A DNA stretch of 64,000 bases from Fimenecus sp045632525 (GCA_045632525.1 JAZQWV010000017.1:15367-79366); one strand, 5' to 3'; counted from the first letter of the stretch, positions 43,991 through 53,095 are shown. A program made the numbers and translations. The notes: generated from the sequence alone by a model not told the origin.

Positions 43991-44956
43991 ATGAAAATCG
44001 GTAATGTTGAAATTCAAGGTAAAACTGTATTAGCACCAATGGCGGGGGTAGCAGACCGTGCCTTTCGTGAACTTTGTGTTGACTATGGTGCAAGCTATGT
44101 AGTCAGCGAAATGATAAGTTCAAAAGGCGTATCTATGGGTGACAGAAAATCAAAAGATTTAGCATTTCTTTCCGAAAAAGAACGCCCTGCTGCAATTCAG
44201 ATTTTTGGCTCTGACCCCGTGATTATGGCACAAAGTGTTGAACAAGTTATGCAGTTTAGCCCTGAAATAATTGATATAAATATGGGGTGTCCTGCACCTA
44301 AAATTGCGGGCAACGGCGGTGGTGCATCACTCTCTAAGAACCCCGAATTAGCAGAAAAAATAGTGAAAGCAGTCGTTGAAGCATCACCTGTACCAGTAAC
44401 CGTAAAAATCCGTATGGGTTGGGACTTTGAAAATGTCAACGCAGTTGAAATGGCTAAAAGAGCAGAAAATGCAGGGGCAAGTGCAATAACTGTTCACGGC
44501 AGAACAAGAAATCAAATGTATTCTCCACCCGTTGATAGAAACATTATTGCAGAAGTAAAAAAGAGTGTTTCAATTCCAGTAATTGGTAATGGAGATATAA
44601 TTGACGAGCAATCAGCAGCAATTATGTTTGAAGAAACAAATTGTGACCTTATTATGATTGGTCGTGGCGCGTTGGGGCGTCCTTGGGTCTTCTCTCAAAT
44701 CAATGCTTATTTAGAGCATGGCAGAGTAATACCTGAACCACCTGTAACTGAAAGAATGAGAGTAATGCTTAAACATATTGAAACTCTTTGTGGATATAAA
44801 GGTAATTATGTCGGTATGCGTGAAGCAAGAAAACACGCAGGGTGGTATACAAAAGGACTTCGTGGCGCTGCGAAATATCGTCAGGAATTAGGCACTATTG
44901 AAACGCTGGAACAATTACAAGAAATCGCATATAAAATTTGTGTAGATAATCAGTAA
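43991..44956 (+). CDS. dus: tRNA-dihydrouridine synthase (DusB-like)
   Basis: A 321-residue FMN-dependent barrel enzyme that reduces uridines in the tRNA D-loop. VLAPMAGVADRAFRELC at the start binds FMN; INMGCPAPKIAGNGGGASL near 95-115 carries the catalytic Cys; VHGRTRNQMYSPPVDR near 170 and IGRGALGRPW near 222 are family blocks. RBS CGAGGT. It appears monocistronic with a terminator directly after it. Confidence 0.93.
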   Translation: MKIGNVEIQGKTVLAPMAGVADRAFRELCVDYGASYVVSEMISSKGVSMGDRKSKDLAFLSEKERPAAIQIFGSDPVIMAQSVEQVMQFSPEIIDINMGCPAPKIAGNGGGASLSKNPELAEKIVKAVVEASPVPVTVKIRMGWDFENVNAVEMAKRAENAGASAITVHGRTRNQMYSPPVDRNIIAEVKKSVSIPVIGNGDIIDEQSAAIMFEETNCDLIMIGRGALGRPWVFSQINAYLEHGRVIPEPPVTERMRVMLKHIETLCGYKGNYVGMREARKHAGWYTKGLRGAAKYRQELGTIETLEQLQEIAYKICVDNQ

Positions 44957-44959
44957 AAA

Positions 44960-44990
44960 AAAGACACCTGGAAAGGTGTCTTTCGTTTTG
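44960..44990. terminator. Terminator between dus and araC-type gene
   Basis: AAAGACACCT (44960-44969) pairs with AGGTGTCTTT (44974-44983); T-rich on both sides. Confidence 0.8.
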
Positions 44991-45000
44991 CGCTTTGCAC

Positions 45001-46233
45001 TTAAAATTTTAGTGAGTCTTCACGATATTCTTTTGGGGTTTTGCCCATGATTTTTTTGAAAGTTTTGGTGAAATAGTTTACATCAAAAATTCCGCAATGT
45101 TGAGCGATTGCCTGAATCTGCATGTTGGTTGATGTGAGAAGAAAAGCGGCGTGGTCGATTCTCTTTTTTGAAACATATTCTGTGAGAGTTACACCTGTTT
45201 CTTTTTTGAAAAGAGATGAGAGATAACTCGCATTTACATTAAGAAGTTCTGCTTGTTTATGCAAACTCAAATCAGCAGTTAAATCAGAGTCAATCAAAGT
45301 TATGGCTTTTTGTACCATCATTGAATAATTTTTCATGGAATGCTTTTTAACCAAGTCGCAATATTTGTAAATCATATCGTGCATCATATCAATGCCTTCT
45401 TGCACGGCTTTGATTTTCTCGACTTTCTTTGCAAATTCACTTGAAACCTTATCAATATAAAATGGGTGAACACCACCTTGCTCAGCAGCCTTACGGAAAA
45501 GTACATTTGCAACAATTACATAATTCTTCATATTGCGAACAGGGTCAGGCACTCTCATTTCAAGCATAAGTTCAGATGAAATGCTGATAATTTGTTCTGC
45601 TTTGTGGGTGATGCCCTGACTTACTGCTTTCATCAACTGTCTTTCACCCTCATAACGACTTTCAATAAGTTGCATTGCAAGTAAAGGGTCGTCAATCTGC
45701 TGGCTCAATTTTTCAACAACTTCTGGGAAAGATTTTTCATTAGGTATAAGACTTAATTTTTGTGTTGTAAAATTATCCATACTACCCCAAAGTTCAACGC
45801 CCAACGCGTTAAAGAGTGAACGGATAATATCTTCGTCAGTATAGACAGGGACAGTTGTATAATATTTTTCAATTTGATTACGAAGGGATTGTGGAACATT
45901 ATATCGTGTGGCAGATTCAATAATAGTCTTTTGTGTTATTTCAAAATTGATATAAGGTCCTGCTATAAATGTTTTTTGACAATCAGTTTCAGGAAGAAGA
46001 ATAAAAATATAATTGCAACTAAAACTGTCAGTAAGTTTCAAAATAGTGTTTTCTTTTAAAGTCTCGTGACGAGTACAGAAAAGTTGGTTATAATCATCAG
46101 GAAGTCCTAATGAGTCGCGCAGTCCACGGTCTGCTAAACGATAAGAAGTATCGTCAGCAGAAATGATACAGTTGTTTATTCGATAATTATCAAGTATTTT
46201 GCGAAAAAAATCTAACTTTGTTTCGTAATACAT
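45001..46233 (-). CDS. AraC-family transcriptional regulator
   Basis: A 410-residue regulator. The C-terminal ~100 residues hold the two AraC helix-turn-helix motifs (LSLHKQAELLNVNASYLSSLF; IQAIAQHCGIFDVNYFTKTFKKIMGKTPKEYR). The N-terminal 300 residues are a sensor region I cannot name. It is divergent from the symporter genes and the GH2 glycosidase gene, so it most likely switches that sugar locus on in response to its substrate. RBS GGGGATTG before the ATG at 46233. Confidence 0.88.
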   Translation of the reverse strand: MYYETKLDFFRKILDNYRINNCIISADDTSYRLADRGLRDSLGLPDDYNQLFCTRHETLKENTILKLTDSFSCNYIFILLPETDCQKTFIAGPYINFEITQKTIIESATRYNVPQSLRNQIEKYYTTVPVYTDEDIIRSLFNALGVELWGSMDNFTTQKLSLIPNEKSFPEVVEKLSQQIDDPLLAMQLIESRYEGERQLMKAVSQGITHKAEQIISISSELMLEMRVPDPVRNMKNYVIVANVLFRKAAEQGGVHPFYIDKVSSEFAKKVEKIKAVQEGIDMMHDMIYKYCDLVKKHSMKNYSMMVQKAITLIDSDLTADLSLHKQAELLNVNASYLSSLFKKETGVTLTEYVSKKRIDHAAFLLTSTNMQIQAIAQHCGIFDVNYFTKTFKKIMGKTPKEYREDSLKF

Positions 46234-46265
46234 AATTCAATCCCCATTGATAAGTGTCTTATATT

Positions 46266-46294
46266 ATTATCGTATAAATTTTGGTAAAAATCAA
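46266..46294 (-). promoter_or_regulatory. Promoter of the AraC-type gene
   Basis: On the minus strand TTGATT (46294-46289), 17-base spacer, GATAAT (46271-46266). The rest of the 210-bp divergent region shows no clear plus-strand promoter. Confidence 0.45.
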
Positions 46295-46444
46295 TAAAAA
46301 ACTAAAAATAATACATAAAAAAATGAAAAAAATACTCACTAAATACACTATACATAAGTTAAAATATTAACATAGCAAATGGTAAGGGACAAATATGCCC
46401 TGATTTGACTAAAAAAGGAAAAATATTTAAGGGGGATTTCCAAA

Positions 46445-47950
46445 ATGGCAAAAGAGAAAAAACTCGATGCTAACGGTTACCGCAAATTTGGTATGCGCGA
46501 CTCAGTAGCTTATATGATGGGCGATTTGGGTTGCAATATGTCATTTGCACTTAAAGGCACAATGGCACTTTTCTGGACGCAGGTTATGGGTCTTAGTGCA
46601 TGGTACTCACTTCTTCTTATTGTAGTTCAGGTATGGGACGCAATTAACGACCCACTTATCGGCTCAATTATTGATGCTGATAAAAGAAAGTATAAGAGAA
46701 ATAAGTTTTTACAGTACATATTAGTAGGTTCAATCGGACTTATTATTGGTGGTGCTTGTTGCTTTATTCCTGCAACAAAAGCTCCACTTGTTGCAAAGAT
46801 TGCAATTTTCATTGGTGGTTATGTACTTTGGGATGCTTTCTACACAATAGCAAACGTTCCTTATGGCTCACTTTTATCACTCATTTCTTCTGACGATGCC
46901 GACAGAGCTTCTCTTTCTGCTTGGCGTTCAATCGGTGGTATGCTTGGTAATATGGTACCAATGGTTGTATTCCCATTCATTATTTATAATGAAGACGAAT
47001 CACTTAACGGAACTAGAGTATTTATAATGGCTCTCATTATGGGCGTTGTTGGATTTATCTGCTTCCAAGTTATGGTTAGAAACACTGAAATTCGTGTTGA
47101 TACAGAAGTACAGTGCAACGAAGACCAGCCTAAATTCAATGTTTTCAAGGCTATGGGCAACTTTGTTAAAAACAGACCTGCAGTTGGTGCTACACTTGCT
47201 GCTATGGGTATGTTTATCGGTATGCAGGGTGCTACAACAGCTGTTACAGTTACATTCCAAATCTATTTTGATAATACAAAGATTTCAGGTCTTGTTTCAA
47301 TGTTCGCAATGATTCCTATCGTAGTCTTCACACCACTTGCTCGTAAGATGGTTAAGAAGTATGGTAAGAAAGAACTTTCATCAATTGGTTCAATTTGTTA
47401 CATTGTTGGTGCAGCTATTCTCTTACTTGCACCACTTGGAATTATTCCTGTTACAGAAGAAAACACAAAGCTTGACTTAATCATTTATATTGTTGGACAG
47501 CTTATTTGTGCATTGGGTCTTGGTATTTACTCAACAGTTTCTTGGGCTATGATGGGTGACGCTATTGACTACAACGAGTGGAAAACAGGTACTCGTGAAG
47601 AAGGTACTGTATATTCACTTCACTCATTCTTCCGTAAACTTGCTCAGGGCGTAGGACCTGCTGTTGCAGTTGCAATTATGGGTACTATGGGTTATGTAAA
47701 TAACAGTGCTCCTGACGCAAATGGCAAATTCACAGCTATTGATGTTAATTTGCTTAGCTGGGAAGTAGCTTGCGACATTCGTATGCTTGTTGCTATTCTT
47801 TACCTTGTTGCTGGTATCTTCCAGTTCATTGGTCTTGGTCTTGTATATAACCTTGACAAGAAAACACTCGCAACAATGCAAGCAGAACTTGCAGAAAGAC
47901 GCGAAAGAGCAGAAGTAATGAGCGACGAAAGAAAAGCATTGTACAAATAA
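46445..47950 (+). CDS. GPH-family sugar:cation symporter
   Basis: A 501-residue twelve-helix symporter. VQVWDAINDPLIGSIIDADKRKYKRNKFLQYI near 57-90 and MMGDAIDYNEWKTGTREEGTVYSLHSFFRKLAQGVG near 360-395 are the GPH hallmark loops. RBS AAGGGGGA. It is the first gene after the divergent AraC regulator and is followed by a second GPH symporter and a GH2 enzyme. Uptake of a beta-linked oligosaccharide or glucuronide is a fair inference. Confidence 0.88.
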   Translation: MAKEKKLDANGYRKFGMRDSVAYMMGDLGCNMSFALKGTMALFWTQVMGLSAWYSLLLIVVQVWDAINDPLIGSIIDADKRKYKRNKFLQYILVGSIGLIIGGACCFIPATKAPLVAKIAIFIGGYVLWDAFYTIANVPYGSLLSLISSDDADRASLSAWRSIGGMLGNMVPMVVFPFIIYNEDESLNGTRVFIMALIMGVVGFICFQVMVRNTEIRVDTEVQCNEDQPKFNVFKAMGNFVKNRPAVGATLAAMGMFIGMQGATTAVTVTFQIYFDNTKISGLVSMFAMIPIVVFTPLARKMVKKYGKKELSSIGSICYIVGAAILLLAPLGIIPVTEENTKLDLIIYIVGQLICALGLGIYSTVSWAMMGDAIDYNEWKTGTREEGTVYSLHSFFRKLAQGVGPAVAVAIMGTMGYVNNSAPDANGKFTAIDVNLLSWEVACDIRMLVAILYLVAGIFQFIGLGLVYNLDKKTLATMQAELAERRERAEVMSDERKALYK

Positions 47951-47971
47951 TAATTCAATTTGATATTTACT

Positions 47972-48008
47972 GAACGGTGATGGTAAAATCCACCACCGTT
48001 CTTTTTTT
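47972..48008 (+). terminator. Terminator between the two symporter genes
   Basis: GAACGGTG (47972-47979) pairs with CACCGTTC (47994-48001) with an extended inner stem, followed by T7. Confidence 0.85.
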
Positions 48009-48020
48009 GTAAAACAATAC

Positions 48021-48049
48021 TTGAAAATTGAGTGTAGTTGAGATAGAAT
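48021..48049 (+). promoter_or_regulatory. Promoter of the second symporter gene
   Basis: TTGAAA (48021-48026), 17-base spacer, TAGAAT (48044-48049). Confidence 0.6.
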
Positions 48050-48097
48050 AATAACAAGCATTTTGCTAATATGAACATTGGAAAGAATGTGGAAAAA

Positions 48098-49513
48098 ATG
48101 AAAGAACAAAACATCCGACCATTTGGTTGGCGAGATAAACTGGGTTATGCTATGGGTGATATGGGCTGTGGTTTCTCATTCCAACTTGTTTCAACATTCA
48201 TGCAGCTTTTCTATTTGCAGTACATAGGAATTAAAGCAACAGATTATGCTGTTATTATTCTTATATCAAAAATCTTTGACGCAGTTAATGATGTTGTTAT
48301 TGGTAACCTTGTTGATACAAAGAGAATCGGCAAAAAGAGCAAGTATATGCCTTGGATTATTGCAGGTGGCTTAATTCTTGTTATCTTCAATGTAATGCTT
48401 TTTGCACCTGTGACAGAATTGCCTTATGCAGGCAAATGGGCTTGGTGCCTTATCGCTTATTGCTTGTGGTCAATTGCTTATACAATGGTAAATGTTCCTT
48501 ATGGTTCATTACATAGCGTTATTACAAATGACCCACGCGAAAGAGTTTCTCTTTCAACATTCCGTAGTGTTGGCGCGGCTTTACCAGCAATTGTTATTAT
48601 GATTATTCTTCCGGGTATTGTTTACAATAAGGTTAAAAATCCTGTAACAGGAATTGAAGAAGAGTTCCTTAAAGGTGAAACACTTCTTCCTGTTGCTCTT
48701 GTAATGTCAGTTGTGGCATTTGCAACTCTTTGGGGCACAACAAAACTCGTTAAAGAAAGAGTCCAGAGAAATGACGACGGTGCAAACAAAACAGGTCTTA
48801 ATGCTTTCTTCTCTGCATTCAAGTCGTTCTTTACAAACAGAGCTATGGTGGGCGCTACAATTGCATCAGTTGCATCAGTTGCTCTTTTCAACTCAACAAT
48901 GGCTCTCAACAACATGGTGTTCCAGTATTTCTTTGTTGACACTTCAAAAGTTGGTATTGCAATGATTGGCTCTTATGCACCAATGGTTGTGTTTATGGCT
49001 CTCTTGGGTAAACTTACATCAAAATTCGGCAAGAAAAAGGTTATCGTAACTTGCATGCTTATCGGTACAATTTCAGGTGTAATTTCTTTATTTGTTCCAT
49101 TAACACCAGATATGACAGGCATGCTTCTTTACATTGTTTGCCTTATGGGCCTTAATGTTGGTAATGCTGTATTCCAGATTTCAGTTTGGGCTATCGTTGC
49201 TGACTGTATTGAAGTTAGTTACAGAAAAACAGGCAAGAGCGAAGAAGGCTCACTTTATGCACTTTATTCATTCTTCCGTAAACTTGCACAGGGTATCGGT
49301 CAGGCTGTTGTTTCATTAGGTCTTGTTGCAATCGGCTTTGTTGAAGGTGAAAATGCAGTTCAAGCAGCAGATTTTGGTGTAAAGGTTAAATCACTTTATT
49401 TCATAGTTCTTGCAGCAGGCTCACTTATCGCATTCCTTGCCATGGCATTTATTTATAATATTGGCAAGAAAGAAGAAGACGAGTTAGCTGTATCTGTTGA
49501 AATGCATAATTAA
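48098..49513 (+). CDS. GPH-family sugar:cation symporter, second copy
   Basis: A 471-residue paralogue of the previous gene with the same hallmark loops (FDAVNDVVIGNLVDTKRIGKKSKYMPWI; ADCIEVSYRKTGKSEEGSLYALYSFFRKLAQGIG). I start it at ATG 48098, which has purine-rich GGAAAAA nearby and matches the usual N-terminal length; an upstream ATG at 48071 has no ribosome site. It has its own promoter and terminator. Two related symporters in a row suggest two related substrates or affinities. Confidence 0.85.
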   Translation: MKEQNIRPFGWRDKLGYAMGDMGCGFSFQLVSTFMQLFYLQYIGIKATDYAVIILISKIFDAVNDVVIGNLVDTKRIGKKSKYMPWIIAGGLILVIFNVMLFAPVTELPYAGKWAWCLIAYCLWSIAYTMVNVPYGSLHSVITNDPRERVSLSTFRSVGAALPAIVIMIILPGIVYNKVKNPVTGIEEEFLKGETLLPVALVMSVVAFATLWGTTKLVKERVQRNDDGANKTGLNAFFSAFKSFFTNRAMVGATIASVASVALFNSTMALNNMVFQYFFVDTSKVGIAMIGSYAPMVVFMALLGKLTSKFGKKKVIVTCMLIGTISGVISLFVPLTPDMTGMLLYIVCLMGLNVGNAVFQISVWAIVADCIEVSYRKTGKSEEGSLYALYSFFRKLAQGIGQAVVSLGLVAIGFVEGENAVQAADFGVKVKSLYFIVLAAGSLIAFLAMAFIYNIGKKEEDELAVSVEMHN

Positions 49514-49521
49514 TAAAATCT

Positions 49522-49555
49522 ACCGTCAACGATTTACCGTTGGCGGTTGTTTTTT
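49522..49555 (+). terminator. Terminator of the second symporter gene
   Basis: ACCGTCAACG (49522-49531) pairs with CGTTGGCGGT (49538-49547, one G-T), followed by T6. Confidence 0.85.
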
Positions 49556-49667
49556 ATAAAAAATTATCCACAAATCTGCAAAAATTCTACTCACAAAAAA
49601 AACATAAATCCGTTAAAATATAAGAGTAAAAGTTATACTTTGATAAAAAGAAAAGGAGCGTTATACA

Positions 49668-51905
49668 ATGAGAAAAATTATTAGTTTAAATCGTAAATGG
49701 TCATTCCGTAAAGGTGTTAACGAAGTTCCAACAGTTACACCTGAAGATTGGGATTTTGTCAATGTTCCACATTGTTGGAATGCTATTGACGGTCAAGACG
49801 GTGGCAACGACTATTTCCGTGGCACTTGTTGTTATGTAAAAGATATTGATATGGAAGAAATTCCAACAGCAGATAAATATTACCTTGAAATCAATGGTGC
49901 AAATTCATCAGCAACTGTTTTTATGAACGGTGAAAAATTAGCATCTCACGACGGTGGTTATTCTACTTGGAGAGTTGATATTACAGAAGCACTTAAAAAG
50001 GGCACACGCCTTGGCATTCTTGTTGACAACTCTGCAAATGAAACAGTTTATCCACAAATGGCAGACTTCACATTCTATGGTGGTCTTTATAGAAATGTAA
50101 ATATTATCGCAGTAAGTGAAAGTCACTTTGAACTTGATTATTATGGTGGCCGTGGTATTGCAATTACACCGAAAGTTGTAGGTACTGATGCACAGGTTAC
50201 ATTCGAATCTTTCGTTACAAACAAAAAACCAGGTCAAATGATTAACTATATCATTAAAGACAAATTAGGTGATGTTGTAACAACACTCAAAACTGACGAA
50301 GCTGTTGAGACAATTGAAATTAAGAATGCTGTTCTCTGGAATGGTAGAAAAAATCCATATCTCTATACAGCAGAAATTGAACTTCTCGATGGCGATAAGG
50401 TAATCGATAAGGTTTCAACTCGTTTCGGTTGCCGTACATTCGAAATCGACCCTGAAAGAGGATTTATTCTCAACGGTGAAGAATATCCACTTCGTGGTGT
50501 TTCTCGTCATCAAGACAGATGGGGATTTGGTAATGCACTTTTACCTGAACACCACAAAGAAGATATGGAATATATCTATGAAATGGGTGCAAACACAATC
50601 CGTCTTGCACACTATCAGCACGACCAGTATTTCTATGACCTTTGCGACGAGTACGGTATGGTAGTATGGGCTGAAATTCCATATATTTCAAAACACATGC
50701 CAACAGGTCGTGAAAATACAATTTCACAGATGAAAGAACTTATCGTTCAAAATTACAATCACCCATCAATCGTTGTTTGGGGACTTTCAAATGAAATTTC
50801 AATGAATGGTTCTGATGATGACCTTATTGAAAATCACAAAATCCTTAATGACCTTTGTCACGAAATGGACAAAACAAGACTTACAACTATCGCGGTTGTT
50901 TCAATGTGCAGTCTTGACGACCCATATATTCAGATTCCTGATGTTGTGTCACACAACCACTATTTCGGTTGGTACGGTGGCGACACAAGTATGAATGGTC
51001 CTTGGTTTGATAACTTCCATGCTAAATTCCCTAACATTCCAGTTGGTATGAGTGAATATGGTTGTGAAGCACTTAATTGGCATACATCAAACCCACAACA
51101 GGGTGACTACACAGAAGAATATCAGGCATATTACCATGAAGAACTCATCAAACAGTTGTTCTCAAGAAAATACATCTGGGCAACTCATGTTTGGAATATG
51201 TTTGACTTTGGCGCTGACGCTCGTGCAGAGGGTGGCGAAAACGGACAAAACCATAAAGGACTTATGACTTTTGACCGTAAATATAAGAAAGATGCTTTCT
51301 ATGCATATAAAGCATGGCTTTCAGACGACCCATTTGTTCACATCTGTGGCAAACGCTATGTTGACCGAGTTGAAGAACTTACAAAAGTTACTGTTTATTC
51401 AAATCTTCCTGAAGTTGAGCTTATCGCAAACGGCAAGAGCCTTGGTAAACAGGCAAGTGATAACCACTTCTTCTATTTCGATGTTCCAAACACAGCAAGC
51501 ATTACACATCTTCAAGCAGTAGCAGGTGAATATGGCGACCAGAGTGTAATCCGCAAAGTAGATGCATTTAATGAAGATTACAGACTCAAAGAAAAGGGCG
51601 CAATTCTCAACTGGTTTGATGTTACAGAAATTGATGGCTATCTTTCACTTAACTCAAAAATGAGCGAATTGTTAATGGTACCTGCAGGTCAGGCTCTTTT
51701 CGGTCAGATTATGGGACCAATCGCAGCGGCAGCAAAACAGAGTGCTGGCGAAGGTGGTTTTGAAATGAACGAAGGCATGATGCAGATGATGGGTGGCTTC
51801 ACAGTTCTTCGTCTCATCGGTATGCTCGGTATGACAGGTCTTAAAATGAATAAAGAAGAACTTTTAGACCTTAACGCTAAACTCAACCAAATCAAAAAGG
51901 CATAA
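49668..51905 (+). CDS. Glycoside hydrolase family 2 (beta-galactosidase or beta-glucuronidase type)
   Basis: A 745-residue GH2 enzyme: sugar-binding sandwich (~1-170), immunoglobulin-like domain (~175-275) and barrel (~280-570). The acid/base is Glu376 in GLSNEIS and the nucleophile Glu463 in SEYGCEA. No signal peptide, so it acts on imported substrate. After a further domain, the last ~85 residues are unusual: FGQIMGPIAAAAKQ, a Gly/Met-rich stretch with EGMMQMMGGF, and a helical tail LDLNAKLNQIKK. Beta-galactosidase versus glucuronidase cannot be settled by eye. The AraC gene and two symporters upstream fit a sugar-use locus. Confidence 0.88.
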   Translation: MRKIISLNRKWSFRKGVNEVPTVTPEDWDFVNVPHCWNAIDGQDGGNDYFRGTCCYVKDIDMEEIPTADKYYLEINGANSSATVFMNGEKLASHDGGYSTWRVDITEALKKGTRLGILVDNSANETVYPQMADFTFYGGLYRNVNIIAVSESHFELDYYGGRGIAITPKVVGTDAQVTFESFVTNKKPGQMINYIIKDKLGDVVTTLKTDEAVETIEIKNAVLWNGRKNPYLYTAEIELLDGDKVIDKVSTRFGCRTFEIDPERGFILNGEEYPLRGVSRHQDRWGFGNALLPEHHKEDMEYIYEMGANTIRLAHYQHDQYFYDLCDEYGMVVWAEIPYISKHMPTGRENTISQMKELIVQNYNHPSIVVWGLSNEISMNGSDDDLIENHKILNDLCHEMDKTRLTTIAVVSMCSLDDPYIQIPDVVSHNHYFGWYGGDTSMNGPWFDNFHAKFPNIPVGMSEYGCEALNWHTSNPQQGDYTEEYQAYYHEELIKQLFSRKYIWATHVWNMFDFGADARAEGGENGQNHKGLMTFDRKYKKDAFYAYKAWLSDDPFVHICGKRYVDRVEELTKVTVYSNLPEVELIANGKSLGKQASDNHFFYFDVPNTASITHLQAVAGEYGDQSVIRKVDAFNEDYRLKEKGAILNWFDVTEIDGYLSLNSKMSELLMVPAGQALFGQIMGPIAAAAKQSAGEGGFEMNEGMMQMMGGFTVLRLIGMLGMTGLKMNKEELLDLNAKLNQIKKA

Positions 51906-51937
51906 TTTAATTTAAAAATCAAGTTTATACATCATTG

Positions 51938-51972
51938 AATACCACGTGCCTTTTGGCTCGTGGTATTTTTTA
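51938..51972. terminator. GH2 gene terminator
   Basis: AATACCACG (51938-51946) pairs with CGTGGTATT (51959-51967), then T's. Confidence 0.85.
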
Positions 51973-52051
51973 CACTTTGTTAAAATATAGGTAATCATTT
52001 CCAAATATTTGTGGTATAATATAATCGCAATAACATTTAAGGAAGATGAAA

Positions 52052-52486
52052 ATGAATTTTTCACAGCGCTTGCGTATGGCAATGCAACAATTTTCAACTA
52101 AATTACAACAGTTTATGGTTGGTCGTTATGGTAATGACCAATTTACAATGTTTTTATCAATAACAGGTCTCGTGTTTTCCTTTCTAGGTAATTTCAAGCA
52201 TTTGAGAATCTTTTATTTTATAGGAACGATAATGATTTTTTATAGCCTTTTCCGTTCACTTTCAAAAAACTATGAAGCAAGACGAAAAGAACTTAATTGG
52301 TATCTCGTGTGGTCTGAAAAACCAAAAGCACACATTAAACTTATGATGAATAAAATCCGTGACAGAAAAACTCACAGATATTTTAAATGCAAGAGTTGTA
52401 AAACTATTATGCGAGTGCCAAAGGGTAGAGGTAAAATAGAAATTACTTGCCCTAAATGTAGAATGAAAGTAATTAAGAAAAGCTAA
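52052..52486 (+). CDS. Membrane protein with C-terminal zinc ribbon
   Basis: A 144-residue protein with two close hydrophobic segments (~33-48 and 55-69, FYFIGTIMIFYSLF), a basic linker and a C-terminal zinc ribbon: CKSC at ~110-113 and CPKC at ~134-137. The ATG at 52052 lies seven bases after AAGGAAG; an ATG at 52046 is too close. Similar membrane/zinc-ribbon proteins occur in many Clostridia without known function. The stop codon lies inside the first spacer of hairpin array B. Confidence 0.65.
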   Translation: MNFSQRLRMAMQQFSTKLQQFMVGRYGNDQFTMFLSITGLVFSFLGNFKHLRIFYFIGTIMIFYSLFRSLSKNYEARRKELNWYLVWSEKPKAHIKLMMNKIRDRKTHRYFKCKSCKTIMRVPKGRGKIEITCPKCRMKVIKKS

Positions 52487-52680
52487 ATTTGGGCTATGCC
52501 CAAGCTAAATCAACCTGCGGTTGGTTAAATTTTCTAAAGAAAGCTAAATGTGCTTCGCACGCTAATTTTGCTTTTTAACTTTGTGACTTTCACAAAATTT
52601 AGCTCACGAAGTGAATTTAGCTCGCCGAAAGGCGAATTTACCTCATCAAAGATGAATTTACCTTTTTAGCAACGCTAAAA
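52481..52680. repeat. Hairpin array B: varied perfect mini-hairpins with constant AGCTAAAT/ATTTAGCT spacers
   Basis: Nine hairpins, all perfectly paired and all different: TTGGGC/GCCCAA, CAACC/GGTTG, TTTCT/AGAAA, GTGC/GCAC, TTTGTGA/TCACAAA, CAC/GTG, CGCC/GGCG, CATC/GATG, TTTTAGC/GCTAAAA. Left-half spacers read AGCTAAAT or GCTAAAT/GTTAAAT (52481, 52504, 52524, 52543, 52561); right-half spacers read AATTTAGCT or AATTTACCT (52597, 52614, 52635, 52655). Only the spacer word differs from array A; the design is the same. Confidence 0.9.
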
Positions 52681-52699
52681 AATGTTACGATAAACTTTT

Positions 52700-52733
52700 A
52701 AAAACAGTCCATTTTTGTGGACTGTTTTTCTTT
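52700..52733 (+). terminator. Terminator after hairpin array B
   Basis: AAAAACAGTCCA (52700-52711) pairs with TGGACTGTTTTT (52718-52729). Confidence 0.85.
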
Positions 52734-52741
52734 TGCCTTTG

Positions 52742-52770
52742 TTGAAATCTGTCTTTCATGGTGATATGAT
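52742..52770 (+). promoter_or_regulatory. Promoter of the SOS-box gene
   Basis: TTGAAA (52742-52747), 17-base spacer, TATGAT (52765-52770). Confidence 0.7.
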
Positions 52771-52781
52771 ACTTTTGTACA

Positions 52782-52793
52782 GAACAAATGTTC
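52782..52793. promoter_or_regulatory. LexA/DinR-type SOS box
   Basis: GAACAAATGTTC fits the Gram-positive core GAAC-N4-GTTC, with the preferred R-N-R-Y centre (AAAT). It sits 11 bases after the -10 box, where LexA would block transcription. The symmetry extends to GTAC-x-GAAC / GTTC-x-GTAC. Confidence 0.75.
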
Positions 52794-52813
52794 GGTACAG
52801 AAAGGAGGCAGAA

Positions 52814-53053
52814 ATGACATTGGAACAATTAGGTGAACAATATCTCAAACAAGCTGACGAGCTCCACTCACTTGTCACAAAATATTCTGCCCAACTTAAC
52901 AAATTGGACGGAATAAGACTTTATGAAATGAATTCAAAGATATTGACACTAAAAGAAATGGAGAGAGACACTCGAATCATTGGCAAACAATTGACTGACT
53001 ATTATTCTCAACAAACAACTAGAAAAGTGTATCATTCACACAGAATTAATTGA
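52814..53053 (+). CDS. Small helical protein, probably SOS-induced
   Basis: A 79-residue, almost wholly helical and charged protein (MTLEQLGEQYLKQADELHSL onward), with heptad-like leucines suggesting a coiled coil. AAAGGAGG stands just before the ATG. Its promoter carries a LexA-type box, so expression after DNA damage is expected. Small SOS proteins in Firmicutes include division inhibitors and partners of error-prone polymerases, but nothing in the sequence assigns either; no Y-family polymerase gene is adjacent. Confidence 0.65.
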   Translation: MTLEQLGEQYLKQADELHSLVTKYSAQLNKLDGIRLYEMNSKILTLKEMERDTRIIGKQLTDYYSQQTTRKVYHSHRIN

Positions 53054-53095
53054 CTTTTATTTTTATAATTGTATAATAAACAAAGAGGTGTGAAT

